A DNA stretch of 30,708 nt from an uncultured Mycoplasmatota bacterium (GTDB taxonomy: Bacteria > Bacillota_I > Bacilli_A > RF39 > UBA660): the NCBI GenBank assembly GCA_900549285.1, contig URNW01000018.1, positions 1-30,708 on the forward strand. The letters are read 5' to 3'. Position 1 is the first letter of the stretch; every line of letters begins with the position of its first letter. Shown in pieces: positions 7,826 to 15,031 of the stretch. A program made the translations under genes and the position numbers. The notes under the pieces were generated by a model. That model did no database searches and had not been told where the DNA came from. It was given only the letters and a program-made list of their open reading frames with translations.

Positions 7826-7888
7826 GACATCTCTCCTTTCGTGCTTAATATTGGGCCTGAACAGCCATATTATAGCACGCGAGATGTC
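7826..7888 (-). promoter_or_regulatory. Leader stem-loop hiding the tnpA ribosome binding site
   Basis: GACATCTC (7881-7888) pairs with GAGATGTC (7826-7833), next to the start codon, and CGTGCT pairs with AGCACG further in. The AAAGGAGAG binding site is in and beside the inner stem. In Salmonella IS200 a leader hairpin blocks translation of tnpA in the same way, so this fits known IS200 control. Confidence 0.65.
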
Positions 7889-7911
7889 ATTTTACTGAAA
7901 GTATTTTAACT

Positions 7912-7936
7912 CCACTAGCTTAGCTAGTGGTTTTTT
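7912..7936 (+). terminator. Terminator-like hairpin at the 5' end of the IS200 element
   Basis: CCACTAGC/GCTAGTGG, an 8-bp perfect stem with a 3-nt loop, followed by TTTTTT on the plus strand. IS200 elements are known to carry a terminator-like repeat at this end that insulates them from neighbouring transcription. Confidence 0.55.
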
Positions 7937-7971
7937 GTAACTTGCCCCTTGCAAGTTACATCCTTAAAGGT

Positions 7972-8014
7972 TAATAAAAAAAGTGAAAAAAATTTCTCAG
8001 TAATTTTTTCACTT
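7972..8014 (-). terminator. Terminator of the second surface-protein gene
   Basis: AAGTGAAAAAA (minus strand 8014-8004) pairs with TTTTTTCACTT (7991-7981), followed by TTTTTATT. It sits 48 nt past the stop codon of the gene at 8062-9444. Confidence 0.7.
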
Positions 8015-8061
8015 CGAATTTATTAGTTTATAGCATGATACTTATTTCAAGATATCAATAA

Positions 8062-9444
8062 CTAAGAATTATCTGAATCATCTCCACCCGACATATGACT
8101 TTCCATTATCGTATACGGATTAGAACTAGTACCATCACCAGAAGAAATTGTTACATTATTAGCTATATTAATTACAGGACGTACACCATGAATAGAATTA
8201 AGCACACTCCAACTTCCTGGCTCTCCTTTACTTCCAACCGTTAAAACATCAGCCCAGAATTTAGCATTATTATCTGTATCGTAATAAGCCCCGCCTGGAC
8301 TCATTGTCCAATAATACTCTCCTGTATATAAATAATAACTACTATTATTTTGTCCATGCACTCCTCCTGCCATAGCTACTTCATCTGCTGTTATTAATCC
8401 TACAGGATTAGATAATGCTTTATTTCCTTTACTACTTCCACTTACTGTATATAAATCACTACTATTACTGCATTTTAATGTTGGTACTTTGTTATTTATC
8501 AATCTTGCATATCCTGCATAATAAATAGTACTATTTGAAATAGTGCTCCAAGAATATCCACTTGCCATTTCTCTATCTCCACAGAATCCTGCTTCTTTAC
8601 TGATCTGATCAGCATATTTAGCTAAATTACTACTATACCAATTATCTATTACTGTTTTAATTGAACTACTGGTTGTATTTCCATGTTGTTGTCCACTTGT
8701 GTACATGTATCCAACATATTCACTTCTGTTATAACTTGAGTTAAATGCTTGATTAGCACCATTATTTATCATTGTTGTAGTTCCTGTTGTTGCTGTACTT
8801 GTTCCATTATAGATCATACGGATTGATCCATCTCCATTAATCCTGATAATTCTCCAGTAATATCCTGCAAATGATACCCAGTTATTAGTTACAGCCCCTC
8901 TAAAGTAATAAGTTGCTCCATTATCATCTACACTCTCATAAATTCCATTTGTTTCTTCACATTTACTTGTATCACTACAACTTGCTTGGGCTGTTTTACT
9001 AAAGTCTGGTGTATCTAAGTTAACATCTATTTGTCCTAGTATAGTATCTACTTTCTTTGTTGTTTGTACATCAAAATACAAATAACATTTTGTTCCTTTT
9101 TTACTTACTCCTATATACACTTTTCCATCTTTATATTCCATAGATATACTTTCATCTTTTGTATCATTTACTTCACAATAGCTTTTCTCTTCATTTAAAG
9201 TATATCCACTAGTTGGTACTGTATCTATACTTTTATAATCTCCATTTTCTTCTTGATACATAGCAACCATTTTTAAATCATATGGTGTATAGTTAATTGT
9301 TCCATTTACTAGTGGGATAGATTCTGTTGTTTTATATTTTGCTTTAGTAAACGTAAGTATTATGGTACTAATTATTGCTACTAATACCACAGCTATTACA
9401 ATATTTCTTTTTAAATGGCTTTTCTTTAAAGTTTCTATTTCCAT
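8062..9444 (-). CDS. Second anchored surface protein, paralogue of the one at 61-1587
   Basis: The 460-aa protein has a basic start (MEIETLKKSHLKRN) and one membrane segment (about 15-33), so its bulk should lie outside the cell. Residues about 35-140 form a variable extracellular part. The rest matches the first surface protein block by block: FAGYYWRIIRINGDGSIR, YNRSEYVGYMYT, EAGFCGDRE, DLYTVSGSSKGN, PVGLITADE and GVRPVINI. The segment of about 45 residues between YYWTMSP and GVRPVINI is very different in the two proteins although both flanks are conserved. Four conserved cysteines in the C-terminal half may form disulphides. The gene has its own promoter (9538-9566) and a folded leader. 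Ligand and function are unknown. Confidence 0.78.
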   Translation of the reverse strand: MEIETLKKSHLKRNIVIAVVLVAIISTIILTFTKAKYKTTESIPLVNGTINYTPYDLKMVAMYQEENGDYKSIDTVPTSGYTLNEEKSYCEVNDTKDESISMEYKDGKVYIGVSKKGTKCYLYFDVQTTKKVDTILGQIDVNLDTPDFSKTAQASCSDTSKCEETNGIYESVDDNGATYYFRGAVTNNWVSFAGYYWRIIRINGDGSIRMIYNGTSTATTGTTTMINNGANQAFNSSYNRSEYVGYMYTSGQQHGNTTSSSIKTVIDNWYSSNLAKYADQISKEAGFCGDREMASGYSWSTISNSTIYYAGYARLINNKVPTLKCSNSSDLYTVSGSSKGNKALSNPVGLITADEVAMAGGVHGQNNSSYYLYTGEYYWTMSPGGAYYDTDNNAKFWADVLTVGSKGEPGSWSVLNSIHGVRPVINIANNVTISSGDGTSSNPYTIMESHMSGGDDSDNS

Positions 9445-9453
9445 AATATTGCT

Positions 9454-9516
9454 CCTAACATGATGCTAGGCTTCATTTTAATTTACATTAAAATAATCTA
9501 TCATATATCTATGATA
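9454..9516 (-). promoter_or_regulatory. Folded 5' leader of the second surface-protein gene, three hairpins in a row
   Basis: On the minus strand the leader forms three consecutive stem-loops. The first is TATCAT/ATGATA (9511-9516 with 9499-9504), the second is ATTTTAAT/ATTAAAAT (9487-9494 with 9475-9482, 4-nt loop), and the third is CCTAGCA/TGTTAGG (9464-9470 with 9454-9460, 3-nt loop). The last one includes the AGG of the AGGAGC ribosome binding site. This suggests control of translation at the RNA level. No known riboswitch class was recognised. Confidence 0.5.
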
Positions 9517-9522
9517 ATTTTC

Positions 9523-9554
9523 CTAGCTTATAGTTAAATTATAAATATAGCTAG
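9523..9554. promoter_or_regulatory. Inverted repeat centred on the -10 box, candidate operator
   Basis: CTAGCTTATA (9523-9532) and TATAGCTAG (9546-9554) are complementary with one extra T, and the centre lies on the -10 box of the surface-protein promoter. Because most of it is at or before the transcription start, it is better read as a DNA site than as an RNA hairpin. The divergent HTH gene at 9641 is the obvious candidate regulator. Confidence 0.4.
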
Positions 9555-9566
9555 ATTAAAAGTCAA
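9538..9566 (-). promoter_or_regulatory. Promoter of the second surface-protein gene
   Basis: TTGACT (9561-9566), exactly 17 nt, then a perfect TATAAT (9538-9543), reading on the minus strand. The predicted start of transcription is near 9531, giving a leader of about 87 nt. Confidence 0.8.
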
Positions 9567-9640
9567 GAAAAATATCGTTATTTGACGTACTATTAAAAAT
9601 AAATCTTTTTATCATGAGAAAATCTATTTGGTGAAAATTT

Positions 9641-10099
9641 ATGAATTATGGAATTAAAATTAAAGAACTTAGAGAAAGATCTGGAACAACCCAAAAAGAA
9701 TTAGCACAATATTTAGATATTGATGCTAAATTATTTAGCCATTACGAAACCGAAGATAGAATTATTCCATGCAAACATCTATATGCTATAAGCAATTATT
9801 TTAATGTATCTATAGACTATCTCTTTAATTTTACAAACGAAAAGAACTATAAAAATTTAATAAATGAAAAAATTACAAAAGAAATAATAGGAAAAAGATT
9901 AAAAGAATTTAGAAAAGAAAACAAAATAACCCAAATAAAATTAGCTCAATTTCTAAATACAACTCAATCAGTGATTGCTGAATATGAAAGAGGCAAAAAT
10001 CTAATTGCCACCCCTTTTTTATATACTATATGTAAAAAATACAGCATTTCTGCTGATTATTTATTAGGAAAAACAGATGAACCTAAATATTTAAAATAA
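9641..10099 (+). CDS. Regulator with two tandem XRE-type helix-turn-helix domains
   Basis: The 152-aa protein holds two complete XRE/Cro-type HTH domains and almost nothing else. The first covers about 1-64 (KIKELRERSGTTQKELAQYLD ... SIDYLFNF). The second covers about 83-146 (IGKRLKEFRKENKITQIKLAQ ... SADYLLGKTDEP). In the second, YERGKNLI is the usual recognition-turn sequence; the first has the less typical HYETEDRI. Two fused copies could bind a palindrome as a monomer, or two sites as a dimer. It starts at an ATG preceded by GGTGAAAATTT. It is divergent from the second surface-protein gene, whose promoter contains an inverted repeat, so it probably controls that gene, itself or both (inference). 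Confidence 0.88.
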   Translation: MNYGIKIKELRERSGTTQKELAQYLDIDAKLFSHYETEDRIIPCKHLYAISNYFNVSIDYLFNFTNEKNYKNLINEKITKEIIGKRLKEFRKENKITQIKLAQFLNTTQSVIAEYERGKNLIATPFLYTICKKYSISADYLLGKTDEPKYLK

Positions 10100-10193
10100 T
10101 AATTTTTTTATTTTCGGCATAATTATCAAACGCTTTTATGCTTTTTAAGTAATTATATGAAACTGTGCTTAATAGTAATATTCTCTCTTAAAA

Positions 10194-10223
10194 AACATTA
10201 GTCATAATGATATGGCTAATGTT
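10194..10223. terminator. Hairpin between the converging HTH and mutS genes
   Basis: AACATTAG (10194-10201) pairs with CTAATGTT (10216-10223), with a further ATA/TAT pairing inside. It lies between two converging genes and may stop transcription from both sides, but neither flank has a long T run. Confidence 0.35.
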
Positions 10224-10264
10224 CAAAACAATTATAAATGTAATTTACATTCTATTTGCAAAAA

Positions 10265-12796
10265 TCATTCTAATTCTTTTAATTCAAATATGAAGTTCAT
10301 AGCTTCTATTGGGGTAATATGTAAAGGATCAATATTCTTTAATTTTTCTCTTAATAAATCCTTTTTAGGTTCATCAAAGACCATACATAATTGTTTATTT
10401 TCTTCTTTGCAAGTATTTTGTTCTTTCTTTTCATAACTATCCAAAATTTCTTGTGCTCTTTCTAATAATTCTTCTGGCATATGAGCAAGTCTAGCAACGT
10501 GAATACCATAACTTTTATCAGCAGGACCATTTTGAACTTTATGAAGAAAAGTAATCATATTTCCTTCCTCTTTAGCTGCCACATGAACATTTTTAACATT
10601 TAAAAATTCTTGATCTAAACTAGTAAGTTCATGATAATGGGTAGAAAAAAGTGTTTTACACTTAATATTTTTAGCAACGTATTCTAATATTGCCTCAGCA
10701 AGACTCATTCCATCATAAGTTGCTGTTCCCCTCCCCAACTCATCAAATAAAATAAGACTATTTTTAGTAGCGTGAACTAAAGCATTTTGTGCTTCCTTCA
10801 TTTCTACCATAAAAGTAGATTCCCCACTAACTAAATCATCACTTGCACCAATTCTTGTAAAAATTTTATCAATAATTGGTAAACTAGCAAACTTTGCAGG
10901 TACAAAAGAACCCATTTGTGCCATAATTATAATAATAGCAAGCTCTCTCATATAAGTAGACTTACCACTCATATTTGGACCTGTTATTAATAAAATATCT
11001 GTTGTAGTATCCATTAAAATATCATTAGGAACATAAGCATCTTTACTTACTTTTTCAATTACTGGATGCCTACCTTCTATTATTTCTATTTTATTTTCTG
11101 TATTTAATTCTGGTTTTACTAAATTATATTCTTCACTACAAACACAAAGAGCTATTAAAGCATCAATCTCACTTATAACATCTGCTGTTTTTTTAATTTC
11201 TAATACTTCGTCTTTTACACGATCACGAATTTCATTAAATAATTCATATTCTAATTCAAAAATTTTTTCTTCTGCATTTAAAATTAATGCTTCTTTTTCT
11301 TTTAATTCTGGTGAGATATATCTTTCATAATTTGTTAGAGTTTGACGTCTCTCCCATCCCCAAGATGCACTCACATTCTCTACTTGACCTTTCGATACTT
11401 CAATATAATAGCCAAATACACGATTAAAACCAACTTTTAAATTTTTAATACCTGTAGATTCTTTTAATTTAGCTTCAAATTCAGCGATAAAATCTTTTCC
11501 ACCAGATCGAATACTTTTAAGTTCATCTAATTCCTGATTATAACCATCTTTAATCAAAAATCCTTCTTTAATACTGATAGGTGGATTCTCATAAATACTT
11601 TTTTCTAACAAGCAATATAATTCATCATGAGTATTTAAAGCATAATCTAATTTTAATTCTAAAATAAGATCTTTAACTCTAGGCAATACTCCTAAAGAAT
11701 TCTTAATTTGTAACAAATCTCTAGCATTTAAATTTCCACAAATAACTTTCGCACATAATCGTTCTAAATCATATATTTGAAAAAGTAAATCTCTTAATTC
11801 ATCTTTTTGCATAAAGTGATTATTAAAAATCTCAATTTTTTGATAGCGATCTAATATTTCTTTTCTTTCTCTTAAAGGATTAGTAAGCCATGTCTTAATT
11901 TTTCTAGATCCCATAGCCGTTTTAGTTTTATCAAGAAGCCATAAAAGAGAATAAGTTCTTTCTTTTAAACGCAAAGTCTCCACTAATTCCAAATTTCGTA
12001 TCGTATGAATGTCCATTTCTAAATAATGGTTTTTATTCACAATTTCTACCCTTGAAATATGATGTAAATCCTTCAATTCTTTAACGACTAAATAATAAAG
12101 CAAATGGCGAATTCCTTGTTTAACTCTTACATCTTCAACTGAATCAATTAAAGACTCATAACCTTCTACTAAATACTCACTACTAATAGAGATTTGTATT
12201 CCATAAGTATTAGTAAGCAAATGAATAAGTTCAACATCTTGATTATTTTCTAAAATAAGTTCTTTCATATTCAAATGTAGTATTTCATTAATTAATTCTT
12301 CTTTATGATGGGATATACTAAGACTTTTTAATTCACCAGTTGAAATGTCAGCATAAGTAAGCAAATAAAGATAATTTAAATCAAGTAAACTACCAATATA
12401 ATTATTATCATGTTCATTCAAAGACTCTAAATTTACAACACTTCCCTTAGAGATAACTTCTACTACTCCTCTTTTAACTGTTCCTTTAACTGTTTTGGGA
12501 TCTTCTAATTGCTCACATATAGCAACTTTATATCCTTTTTCTATTAATTTTTCTATATATGGTGATACACTATGAAAAGGAACTCCACACATGGGAATTC
12601 TTTCTTTTAAACCTGCATTTTTCCCAGTTAAAGTAAGCTCTAACTCTCTTGAAGCAGTAATACCATCTTCAAAAAACAATTCATAAAAATCACCCAAACG
12701 ATAAAAAAGTAATTCTTCTGGATAATTATCTTTTATTTCCATATACTGTTTCATCATTGGACTTAATTCTGATCTATTTACTTCACTTCTATTCAT
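10265..12796 (-). CDS. mutS: DNA mismatch repair protein MutS
   Basis: MutS recognises mismatches and, with ATP, recruits MutL. The 843-aa protein is full length. The mismatch-binding motif is present as Phe37-Tyr-Glu39 in GDFYELFFEDG near the start. The connector, lever and clamp domains follow (about 130-560). The ATPase has Walker A GPNMSGKST at 606-614, the GASDDLVSGESTFMVEM signature, Walker B LILFDELGRGTATYDG, and the FSTHYHEL H-loop. A helix-turn-helix dimerisation segment (HVARLAHMPEELLERAQEIL) precedes the variable C-terminal tail. It begins at an ATG downstream of an extended -10 promoter (12824-12829). MutL is not next to it in this window. Confidence 0.97.
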   Translation of the reverse strand: MNRSEVNRSELSPMMKQYMEIKDNYPEELLFYRLGDFYELFFEDGITASRELELTLTGKNAGLKERIPMCGVPFHSVSPYIEKLIEKGYKVAICEQLEDPKTVKGTVKRGVVEVISKGSVVNLESLNEHDNNYIGSLLDLNYLYLLTYADISTGELKSLSISHHKEELINEILHLNMKELILENNQDVELIHLLTNTYGIQISISSEYLVEGYESLIDSVEDVRVKQGIRHLLYYLVVKELKDLHHISRVEIVNKNHYLEMDIHTIRNLELVETLRLKERTYSLLWLLDKTKTAMGSRKIKTWLTNPLRERKEILDRYQKIEIFNNHFMQKDELRDLLFQIYDLERLCAKVICGNLNARDLLQIKNSLGVLPRVKDLILELKLDYALNTHDELYCLLEKSIYENPPISIKEGFLIKDGYNQELDELKSIRSGGKDFIAEFEAKLKESTGIKNLKVGFNRVFGYYIEVSKGQVENVSASWGWERRQTLTNYERYISPELKEKEALILNAEEKIFELEYELFNEIRDRVKDEVLEIKKTADVISEIDALIALCVCSEEYNLVKPELNTENKIEIIEGRHPVIEKVSKDAYVPNDILMDTTTDILLITGPNMSGKSTYMRELAIIIIMAQMGSFVPAKFASLPIIDKIFTRIGASDDLVSGESTFMVEMKEAQNALVHATKNSLILFDELGRGTATYDGMSLAEAILEYVAKNIKCKTLFSTHYHELTSLDQEFLNVKNVHVAAKEEGNMITFLHKVQNGPADKSYGIHVARLAHMPEELLERAQEILDSYEKKEQNTCKEENKQLCMVFDEPKKDLLREKLKNIDPLHITPIEAMNFIFELKELE

Positions 12797-12823
12797 TTTT
12801 ACTGCCTTTCTTCTACAGAAAAT

Positions 12824-12829
12824 ATTATA
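12824..12829 (-). promoter_or_regulatory. -10 box of the mutS promoter
   Basis: TATAAT preceded by TGG, an extended -10 element, 27 nt before the mutS ATG. No good -35 is present at 17 nt (TTTTCA), which is common for extended -10 promoters. Confidence 0.6.
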
Positions 12830-12852
12830 CCATTGAGTATTTAATTTGAAAA

Positions 12853-12887
12853 GAAAAAATGTAAGTTATCGTTTCAAACTTACATTT
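12853..12887 (-). terminator. Terminator of the unknown gene at 12866
   Basis: AAATGTAAGT/ACTTACATTT, a perfect 10-bp stem (12878-12887 with 12857-12866) with an 11-nt loop, followed on the minus strand by TTTTTTCTTTTC. It overlaps the stop codon. Confidence 0.8.
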
Positions 12888-13318
12888 GCTTCATTTTCTA
12901 AATATCTTTCTGTCTTACTCGTAATAATTAAAGAACTATCCTGCTCTTCAATATCTCGATAATAAAAATATCCTTTTTCTCTTAAACCAGTAATATATTT
13001 TTCTAAATTAATCCCTGGATTAGAAAAATTTTCCTCAATAAAATCAACAATATCAGAAACAGGATATCCATCTTTAGCTTGTAATAAAAACTCATTTTTA
13101 ATCACTTTTTTAAAATTTCTTGCTTCATCATAAGACTTTGCACATGAATAACGATACCCCTTAGCCTGAATAAGTCTTTTTTTAATCTCTTGTATTCTTT
13201 TTCCTATTTCTACTAATAATAATTTCTTATCACTATCTTCCAAATATGAATGATTAAGAACATTTATATAAAGTACTTTTAGCCTATCCTTTAAGGCAAG
13301 CAATTGATCATAATACAT
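12866..13318 (-). CDS. Unknown 150-aa cytoplasmic protein
   Basis: I do not recognise a family. The protein has no signal peptide or membrane segment. Its first half is helical and charged (LLLVEIGKRIQEIKKRLIQA). Its second half (about 85-140) looks like a winged-helix-type fold, with YPVSDIVDFIEENF, then ITGLREKGYFYYRD, then a beta-like SSLIITSKT; this is a weak structural impression only. It is a single-gene unit with its own promoter (13343-13371), an AGGAGG binding site and its own strong terminator. It lies between mutS and rpe with no clear functional link to either. Confidence 0.75.
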   Translation of the reverse strand: MYYDQLLALKDRLKVLYINVLNHSYLEDSDKKLLLVEIGKRIQEIKKRLIQAKGYRYSCAKSYDEARNFKKVIKNEFLLQAKDGYPVSDIVDFIEENFSNPGINLEKYITGLREKGYFYYRDIEEQDSSLIITSKTERYLENEANVSLKR

Positions 13319-13342
13319 ACGATTCCTCCTTTTAATAGCATC

Positions 13343-13371
13343 ATTCTAACATGAAATACATTTAAAGTCAA
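13343..13371 (-). promoter_or_regulatory. Promoter of the unknown gene at 12866-13318
   Basis: TTGACT (13366-13371), exactly 17 nt, TAGAAT (13343-13348), followed by AGGAGGAATCGT just before the ATG. Confidence 0.7.
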
Positions 13372-13399
13372 AAAATGTGGGAATTTAAAGGAATCCCAC
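13371..13399 (-). terminator. Possible terminator downstream of the fmt-rpe cluster
   Basis: GTGGGA (13394-13399 on the minus strand) pairs with TCCCAC (13377-13382), followed by ATTTTTTG. It lies about 160 nt past the rpe stop, and the T run abuts the -35 box of the next gene. Confidence 0.55.
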
Positions 13400-13419
13400 T
13401 AATGAAATTTGAAACTTTC

Positions 13420-13454
13420 CTGCCTATATATAAAGAAACGAGCAATATAGGCAG
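13420..13454. repeat. Perfect 10-bp hairpin in the rpe 3' region
   Basis: CTGCCTATAT (13420-13429) and ATATAGGCAG (13445-13454) are perfectly complementary around a 15-nt loop. No T run follows on either strand. It lies in the 238-bp gap between rpe and the next gene, downstream of rpe and upstream of the terminator. It could be a 3' stabiliser or a small RNA element. No known class was recognised. Confidence 0.45.
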
Positions 13455-13556
13455 AATATAACTTTTTATAATACATACTCATTATAACATAAATAAAAAT
13501 ATTGTCAAGCCATAATGTTCTTATAGCCTGCATTTTTAGATCTATTTAACAAATGA

Positions 13557-14195
13557 TTATGATTTCCTTTGCAATTCATCAATTTTCAATTGAAAATCAT
13601 CACTCATACAAACAAAAGAGCCACTAACTGCTATATCTACACTTGAAACTAATTGAATTGTATCAGAATTAATACCACCATCCATCTCTATTAAAAAATT
13701 CAAGTGATTTTCTTCGCGAATTTTTAATAGTTCCTCTAAGCGATTAACTGAAAAAGGAATAAAGCTCTGTCCACCTCTTCCAGGCTCAACACTCATAACT
13801 AAAACTAAATCAACTAAAGATAAATAAGGCATAAGTTCATATAAATCAGTTTCTGGTTTAATAGATAAACCGACTTTTATATCATATTTTCTAATTTCTT
13901 CAATTGTTTTAACAACTTCCTTCGTTGCTTCTATATGAAAAGTAACATAATTAGGATGAAGTTTAGCCAAATCATGGATATAAATAATAGGATCAAATAC
14001 CATCAAATGTATATCTATGGGCTTTTTATGATTTTCTAAATCAGCTAAAACTTCTTTCATAGAAAAGTTTTTATTAGGAACAAATCCCCCATCCATTAAA
14101 TCTACATGAATATAATCCGCACTTGTTTTTTCTATCAAGTGAAGAGTTTGTGCTTTACTAAACTTACTTTTTAAATAAGAAACTGCTATTTTCAT
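13557..14195 (-). CDS. rpe: Ribulose-phosphate 3-epimerase
   Basis: It interconverts ribulose-5-phosphate and xylulose-5-phosphate in the pentose phosphate pathway. The 212-aa TIM-barrel has the family motifs HVDLMDGGFVPN, IDIHLMVFDP, VTFHIEA, VMSVEPGRGGQSFIP (usually VNPGFGGQ) and IEMDGGINSDTI. The last, with AVSGSFV, binds the phosphate. I choose the ATG at 14195 because AGGTG sits 5 nt upstream and the protein then starts with the usual KIAVS; an upstream frame extends further without a binding site. The gene follows rsgA by 8 nt and is the last gene of the cluster, the same order as in Bacillus (prkC-rsgA-rpe). Confidence 0.93.
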   Translation of the reverse strand: MKIAVSYLKSKFSKAQTLHLIEKTSADYIHVDLMDGGFVPNKNFSMKEVLADLENHKKPIDIHLMVFDPIIYIHDLAKLHPNYVTFHIEATKEVVKTIEEIRKYDIKVGLSIKPETDLYELMPYLSLVDLVLVMSVEPGRGGQSFIPFSVNRLEELLKIREENHLNFLIEMDGGINSDTIQLVSSVDIAVSGSFVCMSDDFQLKIDELQRKS

Positions 14196-14203
14196 AAGTT
14201 CAC

Positions 14204-15031
14204 CTACTTTGTAATAAAAAGGCAATAATCATCATATCTAGATTGTCTAATTCTCCCACTACTAACTGCCTTTTTTACTTCACAATTTTTTTCTTTAATA
14301 TGCATACAATCCTTAAATTCACAATTTTCTTTTTTAAATTCTACAAAAGAATCACGAATTTCTTCTTTAGAAAATTGTTTTAAATCTAAAGCTGAAAAAC
14401 CTGGAGTATCTGCTATTAATATCTCATCAATCATAAAAAATTCCGTATGTCGTGTTGTATGTTTTCCACGTCCCAAAGCCTTACTAATCTCTCCAACTTT
14501 CAAATGCAAACTAGGATCAATTAGATTTAACAAACTAGATTTACCTGCCCCTGTTTGTCCAGTTAAAACAACCGTTTTACCCTTTAAATATTCTTTTAAT
14601 GAATCTAATCTATCATTAGTAAATATATGATATCCAATTTTTTCATAATACTTCTGAATATTCAAAAAGCTCTTTCTTTCTTCTTCGTTCAATAAATCAA
14701 TTTTTGTAAAACAAATAACAGGCAAAATTCCCATCAAACTAATATTACATATCTGTTTATCTAATAAATAAAGAGATAAATTTGGATTTTTAACACTTGT
14801 AACAATTAAAGCAACATCAACATTACTAATACTAGGTCTCAATAAAGAATTCTTTCTTTTCTCTATTTCTAAAATATAGCTATTTTTTTCATCAAATTTT
14901 ACCCAATCACCAACAAGAGGGGTAAGACCATTACATCTAAACTTACCTCTTGCTTTACAATTAAAAAGCTTAGAATCAACCTTTACAGTATAAATATCAC
15001 TAATATTTTTAACAATCATTCCTTTTAACAT
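14204..15031 (-). CDS. rsgA: Small ribosomal subunit biogenesis GTPase RsgA
   Basis: RsgA tests the decoding centre of the maturing 30S subunit and releases assembly factor(s) upon GTP hydrolysis. The 275-aa protein has an N-terminal OB-fold (about 5-65) and then a circularly permuted GTPase: G4 TKID at 109-112 comes before G1 GQTGAGKS at 158-165 and G3 DTPG at 208-211. The C-terminal zinc site is Cys237, Cys242, His244 and Cys250 in ENCEFKDCMHIKEKNC. The ATG at 15031 lies inside the last codons of prkC, overlapping it by 7 nt, so translation is probably coupled. It is slightly shorter than the 290-300 aa typical of Bacillus. Confidence 0.95.
   Translation of the reverse strand: MLKGMIVKNISDIYTVKVDSKLFNCKARGKFRCNGLTPLVGDWVKFDEKNSYILEIEKRKNSLLRPSISNVDVALIVTSVKNPNLSLYLLDKQICNISLMGILPVICFTKIDLLNEEERKSFLNIQKYYEKIGYHIFTNDRLDSLKEYLKGKTVVLTGQTGAGKSSLLNLIDPSLHLKVGEISKALGRGKHTTRHTEFFMIDEILIADTPGFSALDLKQFSKEEIRDSFVEFKKENCEFKDCMHIKEKNCEVKKAVSSGRIRQSRYDDYCLFITK

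Larger units (their letters stand above)
7262..7962 (-). mobile_element. IS200-type insertion sequence (IS200/IS605 superfamily), apparently complete
   Basis: About 700 bp, the usual size for IS200, with a single Y1 transposase gene. Subterminal hairpins take the place of inverted repeats. At the 3' side are AACCACG/CGTGGTT (7265-7271 with 7281-7287) and TGGCC/GGCCA (7294-7298 with 7304-7308). At the 5' side are CCACTAGC/GCTAGTGG (7912-7930) and TGTAACTTGC/GCAAGTTACA (7936-7960). The last hairpin may be host DNA rather than the element. Exact ends cannot be fixed without an empty site, since this family makes no target duplication. There is no TnpB. It lies between the nusB operon promoter and the terminator of the second surface-protein gene, so it breaks no visible gene. 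Confidence 0.85.

Noticed and set aside
61..9444. Diversity-generating retroelement
   Set aside because: The variable segment between paralogues is suggestive, but there is no reverse transcriptase and no template repeat in the window, so it is not annotated as such.
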